64,000 bases of DNA from Bacteroidales bacterium (GTDB lineage Bacteria; Bacteroidota; Bacteroidia; Bacteroidales; F082), in contig JAFGYB010000015.1 in NCBI GenBank assembly GCA_016936355.1, forward strand, positions 124,001 through 188,000. Reading direction: 5' to 3'. Of this stretch, positions 32,672 through 41,321 are shown one piece after another. The notes beneath the pieces are model-generated. The model did not search any database and had not been told where the DNA came from. It saw only the letters and a list, made by a program, of their open reading frames with translations. A program made the translations under genes and the position numbers. Numbering within the stretch: the stretch's first letter is position 1; every line of letters starts with the position of its first letter.

Positions 32672-35433
32672 AATCATTCAAAATATTCACCTTACTATTC
32701 TTGCTCAGTCTGACCTCTTATGCACAGAATAACAATAAAGCCTACAGCTGGCATTTCAACCATTTAACTTTTTCAGAATTCAGTCATGCTGTGACCCAAA
32801 AGACGGGAATCAAAGTATTTTATGAAGAATCCTGGGTAAAGAATGTTCGGGTTACGATTCAAAACGACAGCCTCACGGCGCTGGATGCTGTTAAACTGGC
32901 ACTGCAAGAAACCACGATTACAACCTCTTACTGGAACGGGGATATCGTACTCATGCCTAAAGTTATGCTTATCACTTCTCTGCCGGTTTACAATAAAAAA
33001 ATTGAAGTTGCAAAACAAACCAAAGAAACCAAAATCACGGCCAGTGAAAACCGCTACCTAAAAGGAAGACGCCCCGATGTAATCAAAAGCATTCAGGTAG
33101 GTTACAAAGGAGGCCCTATAGAAAGAGGAAAGGCTAAAGTGCTGGGACGGGTTTTGGATGAAGAAACCGGGGAGCCCATCAATTATGCCACCGTTTATAT
33201 TGAAGAGACCAAATCAGGAGCCGTCACAGACAACAACGGTTTTTTCATTCTGATGCTTTCCCCCGGAAAATACAATGCTGTCTTTAATATTCTGGGCTTT
33301 CAGGAAAAAAAGTACCAGCTCAATGTCCTTTCCAACGGGACGTTCACTGTGCATCTGGCCAAGAAAATGATCAATATCAAGGAAGTCGTGGTGCATGGAG
33401 ACCGGCAAATGAATATCAACAAAAAGGATCCGGGCATCGAAAAAATCCCGGTAAAAAGCATCAAAGAACTTCCCATGATGATGGGTGAACGGGACATTCT
33501 GAAAGTATCAGCAACCCTTCCGGGCATTATTGATTCGGAAGGAAGCTCCGGATTGAATGTTCGGGGTGGCGGATCGGACCAAAACGCTTTTTATATCGAC
33601 AACATTCCCATTTACAATACGGCCCACTTATTTGGCTTCTTCCCGGCCTTCAATTCCGACATTATCAAAGATTTTTCTATTTACAAGGGCTATATCCCTG
33701 CGCAATACGGAGGGAGACTCTCTTCAGTATTCAACATCACAACACGACAGGGAAACATGAAACATTTTACTGCACATGGAGGTGTCAGTCCTGTGGCTGG
33801 TAATCTGGTACTGGAAGGCCCCATCAAAAAGAATTCCCTCTCTTATATTTTCAGTGGACGTTCCACATATTCGGACTGGATCCTGAAAAAAATTCCGGAT
33901 GCTACCATCCGAAACAGCCGGGCCAATTTCTATGACTTTTCTGGAGGACTGAATTTTGATTCTCAGAAAACACAGGTATCATTGTTCATGTACCGCAGTA
34001 AAGATCACTTTAAATTATCCGATCTCAACGACTATAACTACGGCAATAAAGGGGCATCGCTCATCATAAGTCACAATTTCAGCAATTCACTGCGCGGAAG
34101 CTTTTCTTTCATTGGTTCACAATATGGTTTTGCCACGGTTGACAAACAAGAGGTTTCCTCTGCTTATTCTCATGCCTACAATCTGGAGCATTACGAATTC
34201 AAAGCTGAATTTAAGCAGGTCATCAACAACAACAATACGTTGAACTACGGCCTGGATGCTATCTTATACAAACTCGACAGAGGTATTGTTGAACCCTATG
34301 GTGTTGCCTCGCTTCGAAAAGAAGTGAACCTGGGAAAAGAAAAGGGAGTGGTTACTTCTTTGTTTGTTTCCGACAACTACGAAGTCAGTCCCCGGTTAAC
34401 ACTTATGGCCGGAGTAAGAGTAGCACTGTTTGCTCCCTTGGGTCCGCAAAACGTGTACCTGTACCAGCCCAACGGCCCCATGGAACTGCAATACGTGTCT
34501 GATTCCATTTTATTCAACAACAATCAGCCTGTTAAAAAATATATCGAACCGGACGTTCGGCTGGCTGTTAATTTCAAACTGGATGAAAACAGCTCCATCA
34601 AACTGGCATTCAACCAAATGCATCAAAATCTGTTCATGTTGAATAATACCATTTCGGTAGCCCCGAATACCCAATGGAAACTGGCCGACTACCATATCAA
34701 ACCCTCCAGGAGTAATCAGGTTTCAGCTGGTATTTTCCATTTTTTCAACAAAAGTAATATTGAAGCCTCCGTGGATGTCTATTATAAAGAAGAATTCAAT
34801 TATCCACAATTTAAGGACGGGGCTTCTTTTCTGAACAGTCCGCACATTGAAACGGCAGTTCTGCAGGGAAAAGCGAAAGCTTACGGAATTGAAGTATTGA
34901 TCAAAAGAACCAATAAAAAACTGGACGGATGGTTGAGTTATACTTATTCCCGATCGCTGATTCAGGTGAACGGTGGTGATGTATGGAACAGTATTAATTA
35001 CGGACTGGTGTATCCGTCCAACTACGATGTACCCCATGTGGCGAATCTGGTACTCAACTACCACCTCAGCCGGCGGATTTCATTTTCCAGCATTGTCACT
35101 TACCAAAGCGGCCGTCCGGTTACCTACCCTATTTCTGTGTATTATGTTGACGGATATCCCTACCTGGAATACTCCAAAAGGAACGCCTATAGAATTCCCG
35201 ACTATTTCAGAACTGATTTATCCATGTCTATTGAAGGGAACCTGAGGAGGAAGAAGTTTTTGCACAATTCACTATTAATCAGTGTTTATAATATTACCGG
35301 TAGAAAAAATGCTTATTCCGTTTTCTTTAAAACCGACAACGGAAGAATTGAAAGTTATAAATATTCTGTTATTGGAGTGCCAATACTAACCGTAACATGG
35401 GTATTTAAGTTGGGAAATTATGCGTCGGAATAA
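32668..35433 (+). CDS. TonB-dependent receptor with N-terminal STN domain
   Basis: Outer-membrane receptor of about 921 residues. Signal peptide MKSFKIFTLLFLLSLTSYAQ. An STN (secretin/TonB N-terminal) domain covers about residues 25-110 (LTFSEFSHAVTQKTGIKVFY, TALDAVKLALQETTITT). A carboxypeptidase-regulatory-like domain runs about 155-245 (VLGRVLDEETGEPINYATVY). The plug contains KELPMMMGERDILKVSATLP and GLNVRGGGSDQNAFYIDNIP near 265-320, followed by a 22-strand barrel with final region VIGVPILTVTWVFKLGNYAS. STN domains usually contact an anti-sigma factor, yet no FecR or ECF sigma gene is adjacent. It is the only receptor in the operon and is followed by five DUF4249 lipoproteins. The start is at ATG 32668; the longer frame begins 18 bases earlier with TTG. 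Confidence 0.93.
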   Translation: MKSFKIFTLLFLLSLTSYAQNNNKAYSWHFNHLTFSEFSHAVTQKTGIKVFYEESWVKNVRVTIQNDSLTALDAVKLALQETTITTSYWNGDIVLMPKVMLITSLPVYNKKIEVAKQTKETKITASENRYLKGRRPDVIKSIQVGYKGGPIERGKAKVLGRVLDEETGEPINYATVYIEETKSGAVTDNNGFFILMLSPGKYNAVFNILGFQEKKYQLNVLSNGTFTVHLAKKMINIKEVVVHGDRQMNINKKDPGIEKIPVKSIKELPMMMGERDILKVSATLPGIIDSEGSSGLNVRGGGSDQNAFYIDNIPIYNTAHLFGFFPAFNSDIIKDFSIYKGYIPAQYGGRLSSVFNITTRQGNMKHFTAHGGVSPVAGNLVLEGPIKKNSLSYIFSGRSTYSDWILKKIPDATIRNSRANFYDFSGGLNFDSQKTQVSLFMYRSKDHFKLSDLNDYNYGNKGASLIISHNFSNSLRGSFSFIGSQYGFATVDKQEVSSAYSHAYNLEHYEFKAEFKQVINNNNTLNYGLDAILYKLDRGIVEPYGVASLRKEVNLGKEKGVVTSLFVSDNYEVSPRLTLMAGVRVALFAPLGPQNVYLYQPNGPMELQYVSDSILFNNNQPVKKYIEPDVRLAVNFKLDENSSIKLAFNQMHQNLFMLNNTISVAPNTQWKLADYHIKPSRSNQVSAGIFHFFNKSNIEASVDVYYKEEFNYPQFKDGASFLNSPHIETAVLQGKAKAYGIEVLIKRTNKKLDGWLSYTYSRSLIQVNGGDVWNSINYGLVYPSNYDVPHVANLVLNYHLSRRISFSSIVTYQSGRPVTYPISVYYVDGYPYLEYSKRNAYRIPDYFRTDLSMSIEGNLRRKKFLHNSLLISVYNITGRKNAYSVFFKTDNGRIESYKYSVIGVPILTVTWVFKLGNYASE

Positions 35434-36583
35434 AATAATAATACAAATGATAGCCGGTCTATTTTTATTGAATTCCTGTATTGACTCTTACACACCTGCT
35501 ATCAGGTCGGCAGACACAAGCAAGTATGTAGTGACTGGTCAGGTTGACAATAAAGATACGCTTCAAACGGTCAATGTCTCCCTGTCATCGTCCATTTCCG
35601 ATCCGAGTTATATTTCAGTAACAGGTTGTACGATTCGCATACAGGATGATAACGGCCACCATTTTCCGCTTACCGATAACGGAGACGGTTCTTATTCTGG
35701 AAAAATTGATCCGCAATATATGTATCCAGGATCCGCATTCAGAGTAAGCATTAAAACTCCGGATGGAACAGAAATTGAATCGGACTATGATACAATTTTC
35801 GGTGGACCTCCGATTGATTCAGTTTATTATAAGCTTAAAAGTGAATATCAAATAGATGCCGTCACAGCTGTTCAGGGGATTCAACTGTATACGGATCTGA
35901 AGAAGCAAGAATCTGACAGTCGTTATTACCGGTGGGTCCTGACAGAGACCTGGGAATACCACAGCAAATGGCCTATTAACTGGTATTATTCCAATGGAGC
36001 CGTTCACCATGCTGTTCCTACTGATTCTTCAAAGATGGTATGCTATCATACACTACCGATTACCAATGTTTATTTATACAGCACGAGGAATCTTGCACAA
36101 AGCAGTTCGTACGAATGCAAATTGAATTTTATTGGTGGCAACACACCCAGATTGCTCTATGGATACAGTTTACTGATCAAACAGGAAGCACTGAGCCAGG
36201 AGGCCTACAACTATTGGAGTCAATTGAAATTAAATGTCACTACAAATGGCGGGCTTTACGAAAAGCAACCCCTAGTTGTAATCGGGAACCTGCACAATCT
36301 AACGAACCCCAACAAGCAGGTTCTGGGCTTTTTCAGTGCGGTAACATCCCATACCAAAAGAATTTTCATCCCCCCAGTTCCAGGACTTAAATTAACCTAT
36401 ATAGAAGGGTGTAACATCATTTGGATGAAGAAGGGGCTCCTCGGATTGAATTTACTGGGTTATCCTGTATATTTCCTGGGTGATGTTGATTGGTATACAC
36501 CCTATTATATCTACCAAAGAGATTGTGTAGACTGTACTCTGCAGGGTGGAGTAACTCAAAAGCCAAGTTTTTGGCCAAATTAG
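35420..36583 (+). CDS. DUF4249 lipoprotein, copy 1 of 5
   Basis: A lipoprotein of 387 residues with lipobox LNSC and mature start CIDSYTPAIRSAD. An N-terminal beta domain (about 35-125: VVTGQVDNKDTLQTVNVSLS, then SDYDTI) is of the DUF4249 type. The central part carries RYYRWVLTETWEYHSKWPIN and LLYGYSLLIKQEALSQEAYN, and the C terminus has CVDC and ends KPSFWPN. DUF4249 proteins are regular partners of TonB receptors in Bacteroidota but have no assigned ligand. The gene overlaps the receptor gene by 14 bases. By eye it is the most divergent member of the array, closest to copies 2 and 3. Confidence 0.88.
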   Translation: MRRNKIIIQMIAGLFLLNSCIDSYTPAIRSADTSKYVVTGQVDNKDTLQTVNVSLSSSISDPSYISVTGCTIRIQDDNGHHFPLTDNGDGSYSGKIDPQYMYPGSAFRVSIKTPDGTEIESDYDTIFGGPPIDSVYYKLKSEYQIDAVTAVQGIQLYTDLKKQESDSRYYRWVLTETWEYHSKWPINWYYSNGAVHHAVPTDSSKMVCYHTLPITNVYLYSTRNLAQSSSYECKLNFIGGNTPRLLYGYSLLIKQEALSQEAYNYWSQLKLNVTTNGGLYEKQPLVVIGNLHNLTNPNKQVLGFFSAVTSHTKRIFIPPVPGLKLTYIEGCNIIWMKKGLLGLNLLGYPVYFLGDVDWYTPYYIYQRDCVDCTLQGGVTQKPSFWPN

Positions 36584-37756
36584 ATGAAGAACAGAATGCA
36601 GGCATTCAAAAATATCATATGGTTTCTTATTGCTTTATTCAGCCTTACCTCCTGCATAGACTCTTATAAACCGGTTATAAAATCGAATGACAAGGGAAAA
36701 TATGTGGTGATGGGAAATGTGGATAAGAATGACACGGTTCAAACGGTTAACGTTTCCATGACATCCTCCATTTCGGATCCTAATTATATTGCCGTAACCG
36801 GATGTTCGGTCGAAATTCAGAATGATAAAGGAATCAATTTCCCGCTCAGCGATAACGGAGACGGAACTTACACGGGAAAAATAGATCCTCAATATATGAC
36901 TCCCGGATCTGCTTTCAGAGTAAACATCAAAACACCGGACGGGACTGATATTGAATCGGACTATGATACCATCTCCAGTTGTCCTCCGGTTGATTCGGTT
37001 TACTACAATCAGGAAAGTCAATACACAAACAATGCAAACGATGAAAATAAAGGGATCCAGCTGTATAGCGATCTGAAAGGTCAGAATTCAGACAGCCGAT
37101 ACTACAAATGGACCCTGACAGAAACCTGGGAATACCACGCTAAATGGCCTATTAGATGGTACTATTACCTAGGCACTGTCTATCATGTTGTTCCGGATGA
37201 TTATTCGAAAATGGTCTGTTGGCACACCCTGTTGATTCCCAAAATCTATCTGTTGAGTACAAAAAACCTGTCTGATAACGATTACAAACGGTTCCCGCTG
37301 AATTTCGTGGGAAGCGATACCCGTAGACTGGAATATGGCTACAGTTTACTTATTAAACTGGAAGCCTTGAGCCATTCTGCTTATGTATTTTGGGAAAGAA
37401 TGCGACTCAACAACAATTCCAACGGGGGCCTTTACGAAAAACAACCCTTAACAGTTATCGGGAACTTGCATAATGTAACTCATCCCAATATTCAGGTTCT
37501 GGGTTTTTTCAGTGCTGTATCGTCCCATACCAAAAGAATTTTCATCCACCCCATTCCCGGACTACAATTAACATTCAAGGATTTTTGTACTGTCAGAGCA
37601 TTAAGAAAAGGTATTATAGAACTCAGAGGACTCGATTATATCGTTTACCTGGCAGGAAATGACGAAACTTATTTTCCGACCGTCTACACCCGTGAATGTG
37701 TCGACTGCACTTTACTGGGTGGTGTCACTGATAAACCGAGTTACTGGCCTAACTAA
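36584..37756 (+). CDS. DUF4249 lipoprotein, copy 2 of 5
   Basis: A lipoprotein of 390 residues. The ATG directly abuts the stop codon of copy 1; an ATG four codons later (MQAFKN) is an alternative start. Lipobox LTSC with mature start CIDSYKPVIKSNDKG. The N-terminal beta domain, the ETWEYHAKWPIRWYYYLGTV segment, RRLEYGYSLLIKLEALSHSA and the C-terminal CVDCTLLGGVTDKPSYWPN are all preserved. It is clearly the sister of copy 3: long stretches such as VVMGNVDKNDTVQTVNVSMT and NNNSNGGLYEKQPLTV are nearly identical. Surface lipoprotein function with the operon's receptor is inferred. Confidence 0.88.
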   Translation: MKNRMQAFKNIIWFLIALFSLTSCIDSYKPVIKSNDKGKYVVMGNVDKNDTVQTVNVSMTSSISDPNYIAVTGCSVEIQNDKGINFPLSDNGDGTYTGKIDPQYMTPGSAFRVNIKTPDGTDIESDYDTISSCPPVDSVYYNQESQYTNNANDENKGIQLYSDLKGQNSDSRYYKWTLTETWEYHAKWPIRWYYYLGTVYHVVPDDYSKMVCWHTLLIPKIYLLSTKNLSDNDYKRFPLNFVGSDTRRLEYGYSLLIKLEALSHSAYVFWERMRLNNNSNGGLYEKQPLTVIGNLHNVTHPNIQVLGFFSAVSSHTKRIFIHPIPGLQLTFKDFCTVRALRKGIIELRGLDYIVYLAGNDETYFPTVYTRECVDCTLLGGVTDKPSYWPN

Positions 37757-37764
37757 AAAAATAA

Positions 37765-38925
37765 ATGAAAAAACTGAGAAACATATTATTAGTCATCACT
37801 GTAGTATTCAGCCTTGCATCCTGCATTGATTCCTATACACCGGTTATAAAATCGAATGACAAGGGAAAATATGTGGTGATGGGGAAAGTGGATATGAATG
37901 ATTCGGTTCAAACAGTCAACGTTTCCATGACATCCTCCATTTCGGATCCCAACTATATTGCCGCAACCGGGTGTACCGTCGAGATTCTGGACAACAACGG
38001 ACACAATTTTCCGCTCAGAGACGATGGGGATGGAAATTATACCGGAGAAATAGATCCGCAATACATGGTTCCCGGTTCTGCTTTCAAAGTATCGATTAAG
38101 GTTCCGGGCGGAACAGATATTGAGTCAGACTACGATACCATCTCCAGCTGCCCGCCGGTGGATACCATATATTACAAACAGGAAAGTGAATATACAAACA
38201 ATGCAAGCAATGAAATCAAAGGCATCCAGCTGTATACGAACCTAAAGGGTCAAAATTCAGACAGTAGGTATTATAAATGGTCGTTAACAGAAACCTGGGA
38301 ATACCACAGTAAATGGCCCATCAGGTGGTATTATTACCTGGGTACAATCTACCATGTAGTACCGGATGATTATTCGAAAATGGTGTGTTGGCATACCATA
38401 CACATTCCAAGCATCTATCTTTTAAGCACCAAAGATCTTTCTGAAAACGATTACACTCAGTTCCCTTTGAATTTTGTGGGGAGTGATACCCGCAGACTGG
38501 AATACGGATACAGTCTGCTCATCAAACAGGAAGCATTGAGTCATAGTGCTTATAATTTTTGGGAAAGGATGCGCCTCAACAACAGCTCCAACGGAGGACT
38601 GTATGAGAAACAACCGCTTACTGTTCAGGGAAATTTGCACAATATAACCGATCCAGCCATTCAGGTTTTGGGCTTTTTCAGTGCCATATCATCCCACAGC
38701 AAAAGAATCTTTATCCATCCCATCCCCGGACTACAGCTGACATTCCAGGAATTTTGTAACATCCGGATATTAAGAAAAGGCATCATAGAACTCAAAGGAC
38801 TGGATTATCCGGTTTATTTGGTAGGTGATGAAAAAACTTATGCTCCGCTCGTATATACTGCTGAATGTGTTGACTGTACATTGCTGGGGGGAGTTACAAA
38901 AAAACCGGATTACTGGCCCAATTAG
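37765..38925 (+). CDS. DUF4249 lipoprotein, copy 3 of 5
   Basis: A lipoprotein of 386 residues, eight bases after copy 2. Lipobox LASC, mature start CIDSYTPVIKSNDKGKYVVM. It shares with copy 2 the blocks SISDPNYIAATGCTVEI, ETWEYHSKWPIRWYYYLGTI, DDYSKMVCWHTIHIPSIYLL and GSDTRRLEYGYSLLIKQEAL. The C terminus is CVDCTLLGGVTKKPDYWPN. The variation relative to copy 2 lies mainly in short surface-like stretches such as the ends of the beta domain and the region near RILRKGIIELKGLDYPVYLV. Confidence 0.88.
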   Translation: MKKLRNILLVITVVFSLASCIDSYTPVIKSNDKGKYVVMGKVDMNDSVQTVNVSMTSSISDPNYIAATGCTVEILDNNGHNFPLRDDGDGNYTGEIDPQYMVPGSAFKVSIKVPGGTDIESDYDTISSCPPVDTIYYKQESEYTNNASNEIKGIQLYTNLKGQNSDSRYYKWSLTETWEYHSKWPIRWYYYLGTIYHVVPDDYSKMVCWHTIHIPSIYLLSTKDLSENDYTQFPLNFVGSDTRRLEYGYSLLIKQEALSHSAYNFWERMRLNNSSNGGLYEKQPLTVQGNLHNITDPAIQVLGFFSAISSHSKRIFIHPIPGLQLTFQEFCNIRILRKGIIELKGLDYPVYLVGDEKTYAPLVYTAECVDCTLLGGVTKKPDYWPN

Positions 38926-38945
38926 AATATGAATCCATTAAGAAA

Positions 38946-40103
38946 ATGCCAAAACTAAAACATATATACATCTTCCTGGCTTTGCTGCTGAGCACCACAT
39001 CCTGTATTGATTCCTATACACCGGTAATCAAATCCATTGATATAGGGAAATATGTGGTGATGGGCAGGGTGGACAGGAATGATTCGGTTCAAACTGTAAA
39101 TATTTCTATGACCTCTTCAGTCTCCGATCCCAACTACATTCCGATTATTGGCTGTTCTGTTGTGATTTCAGATGACCAGGGACATCAATTTCCTTTGTTT
39201 TCACAGGGTGACGGTAGCTATGTAGGATGGGTTGATCCGCAATACATGACCGAAGGTGCCCGGTTTAAAATAAAAATTATTACGCCAAAGAATGAGGTGT
39301 TGGAATCCGATTACGATCAGATGCCATCGGGGGCAAAAATTGATTCGGTTTATTACGATTTGAAGGATAAAGTCAGCAATTCGGGTTACGTAACACACGG
39401 CATTCAGTTTTATGTAAACATGAAAGATATTCCTGCAAACAGCCATTATTACAAATGGAATGTTTACGAAACCTGGGAACACCGGACGCTATACCCCATC
39501 GAATGGTATTACGATGGCAGGGTGGAACATGTTTATCCTCCCGACTCCTCCAAAATGATTTGCTGGGATACGGATAAATCCACGGAAATTTATACACTGA
39601 ATACCGAAGATTTCACCGGTAATTCGTATCAAAAATTCCCACTCAATTTTGTCAGCAGCCAAACGGAAAAACTGGCCCACGGATACAGCTTGCTGGTTGA
39701 ACAGGTGGCACTCAGTCAGGCAGCCTACAATTTCTGGCAACGGATGAAACTCAACTACGACCGGGGAGGCAACCTTTACGAAAAACAACCGGCCGTAATT
39801 CTGGGGAATATGCATGACGTAAGTGATCCCAATAAAGATGTCCTGGGCTATTTCAGTGCCACAGCCTCCCAGAAAAAAAGAATTTTCATTGCCTCTGTAC
39901 CTCAACTTTCCATCTCCTATCCAGACTATTGTAATTTTTTCGCCTTGCGGTTTGGATTCAGGCAAATTATGCCCTATGAATACCCAGCTTATCTTGAAAG
40001 TGACGGAAAGGGCGGATTTCAGATGGTAGTAATGGGAAAAGAATGTGTAGATTGTATGCTTTACAGTGGTACCAATGTTAAACCGGATTTCTGGCCCAAT
40101 TAG
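38946..40103 (+). CDS. DUF4249 lipoprotein, copy 4 of 5
   Basis: A lipoprotein of 385 residues. Lipobox TTSC, mature start CIDSYTPVIKSIDIGKYVVM. It belongs to a second subgroup with copy 5, marked by IIGCSVVISDDQGHQF, PQYMTEGARFKIKIITPKNE, ESDYDQMPSG, SHYYKWNVYETWEHRTLYPI and LAHGYSLLVEQVALSQAAYN. The C terminus reads CVDCMLYSGTNVKPDFWPN. The DNA just before its start repeats the DNA before copy 5, marking a duplication unit. Relative to copies 1-3 the DGTDIESDYD turn is replaced by NEVLESDYD. Confidence 0.88.
   Translation: MPKLKHIYIFLALLLSTTSCIDSYTPVIKSIDIGKYVVMGRVDRNDSVQTVNISMTSSVSDPNYIPIIGCSVVISDDQGHQFPLFSQGDGSYVGWVDPQYMTEGARFKIKIITPKNEVLESDYDQMPSGAKIDSVYYDLKDKVSNSGYVTHGIQFYVNMKDIPANSHYYKWNVYETWEHRTLYPIEWYYDGRVEHVYPPDSSKMICWDTDKSTEIYTLNTEDFTGNSYQKFPLNFVSSQTEKLAHGYSLLVEQVALSQAAYNFWQRMKLNYDRGGNLYEKQPAVILGNMHDVSDPNKDVLGYFSATASQKKRIFIASVPQLSISYPDYCNFFALRFGFRQIMPYEYPAYLESDGKGGFQMVVMGKECVDCMLYSGTNVKPDFWPN
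39037..39115 (+). repeat. 79-base exact direct repeat shared by DUF4249 copies 4 and 5 (other copy 40216-40294)
   Basis: The DNA at 39037-39115 and 40216-40294 is identical over 79 bases and encodes the conserved start of the beta domain (IDIGKYVVMGRVDRNDSVQT onward for copy 4; the upstream codon differs in copy 5). A second short exact repeat, 22 bases spanning the upstream stop codon and spacer, occurs at 38914-38935 and 40092-40113. Such DNA-level identity indicates recent tandem duplication or gene conversion. Confidence 0.9.
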
Positions 40104-40124
40104 AATATGAATCACAGATAGAAA

Positions 40125-41291
40125 ATGCAAAAACTGAAACACATATTCTTTATCGTTGCTTTGCTCCTGAGCACGAACTCCTGCATTGATTCCTATACAC
40201 CGGCAATCAAATCCGTTGATATAGGGAAATATGTGGTGATGGGCAGGGTGGACAGGAATGATTCGGTTCAAACTGTAAATATTTCTATGACCTCCTCGGT
40301 CTCCGATCCCAAATACATTCCGATTATTGGCTGTTCTGTTGTGATTTTAGATGACCAGGGACATGAATTTCCTTTGTATTCCCTGGGTGACGGTAGCTAC
40401 GTAGGGTGGGTTGATCCGCAATACATGACCGAAGGTTCCCGGTTTAAAATAAAAGTAATTACACCTAAAAATGAGGTACTGGAATCGGACTATGATCAGA
40501 TGCCAACCGACGCCAAAATTGATTCGGTTTATTATGAACTGAAAAACATAGAAGAAAAATCGGGACACGTTACCCACGGAATCCAGTTTTACCTGAACAT
40601 GAATGACATCCCTGCAAACAGTCACTACTTCAAATGGAATGTATACGAAACCTGGGAACACCGCACGCTGTATCCCATCGAATGGTATTACGACGGAAAG
40701 GTGGAACATGTGTTTCCTCCGGATTCATCCAAAATGATTTGTTGGAATACGGATAAGTCCACCGAAATATATATAATGAACACCGAAAACTTTACGGGGA
40801 ATTCATACCAAAAGTTTACACTCAACTTTGTCAGCAACGAAACGGAAAAACTGGCTCATGGTTACAGTTTGCTGGTTGAACAGGTAGCACTCAGTCAGGC
40901 AGCTTACGATTTTTGGCAGCGCATGAAGCTCAACTACGACCGGGGAGGAAATCTCTACGAGAAACAACCGGCAATCATTCTGGGGAATATGCATGACGTA
41001 AGTGATCCCAAAAAGGAGGTATTGGGTTACTTCAGTGCCACAGCGTCTCAGAAAAAAAGAATTTTCGTCGCTTCAGTACCTCAACTATCCATCACCTATC
41101 CCGATTATTGTAACTTTAATGTGCTCGGAAGAGGTGGATTCCTCAACATTAGTCCCTTTACTTATCCCGCCTATCTGGCCAGTGACGGAAAGGGCGGATT
41201 TCAGATGGTAGTAATGGGAAAAGAATGTGTTGACTGTATGTTGTTCAGGGGTACCAATGTGAAACCAAGTTTTTGGCCCTGGCCTAATTAA
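40125..41291 (+). CDS. DUF4249 lipoprotein, copy 5 of 5
   Basis: A lipoprotein of 388 residues, the near-twin of copy 4. Lipobox TNSC, mature start CIDSYTPAIKSVDIGKYVVM. The most visible differences from copy 4 are around NIEEKSGHVTHGIQFYLNMN and the C-terminal stretch NVLGRGGFLNISPFTYPAYL. It ends KPSFWPWPN: the Trp-Pro pair is doubled compared with the other four copies, through a six-base repeat (tggccc/tggcct) at 41274-41285. It is followed after 30 bases by the MG2-like gene. Confidence 0.88.
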   Translation: MQKLKHIFFIVALLLSTNSCIDSYTPAIKSVDIGKYVVMGRVDRNDSVQTVNISMTSSVSDPKYIPIIGCSVVILDDQGHEFPLYSLGDGSYVGWVDPQYMTEGSRFKIKVITPKNEVLESDYDQMPTDAKIDSVYYELKNIEEKSGHVTHGIQFYLNMNDIPANSHYFKWNVYETWEHRTLYPIEWYYDGKVEHVFPPDSSKMICWNTDKSTEIYIMNTENFTGNSYQKFTLNFVSNETEKLAHGYSLLVEQVALSQAAYDFWQRMKLNYDRGGNLYEKQPAIILGNMHDVSDPKKEVLGYFSATASQKKRIFVASVPQLSITYPDYCNFNVLGRGGFLNISPFTYPAYLASDGKGGFQMVVMGKECVDCMLFRGTNVKPSFWPWPN

Positions 41292-41321
41292 TTAAAATAT
41301 ATTCGAATAAATCTTAAAAAT

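Noticed and set aside
39489-40271. Long minus-strand open frame (260 codons) antisense to DUF4249 copies 4 and 5
   Set aside because: It is in the shadow of two strongly supported genes, starts with a run of ordinary residues matching no family, and similar shadow frames occur in copies 2 and 3, as expected from repeated codon use.
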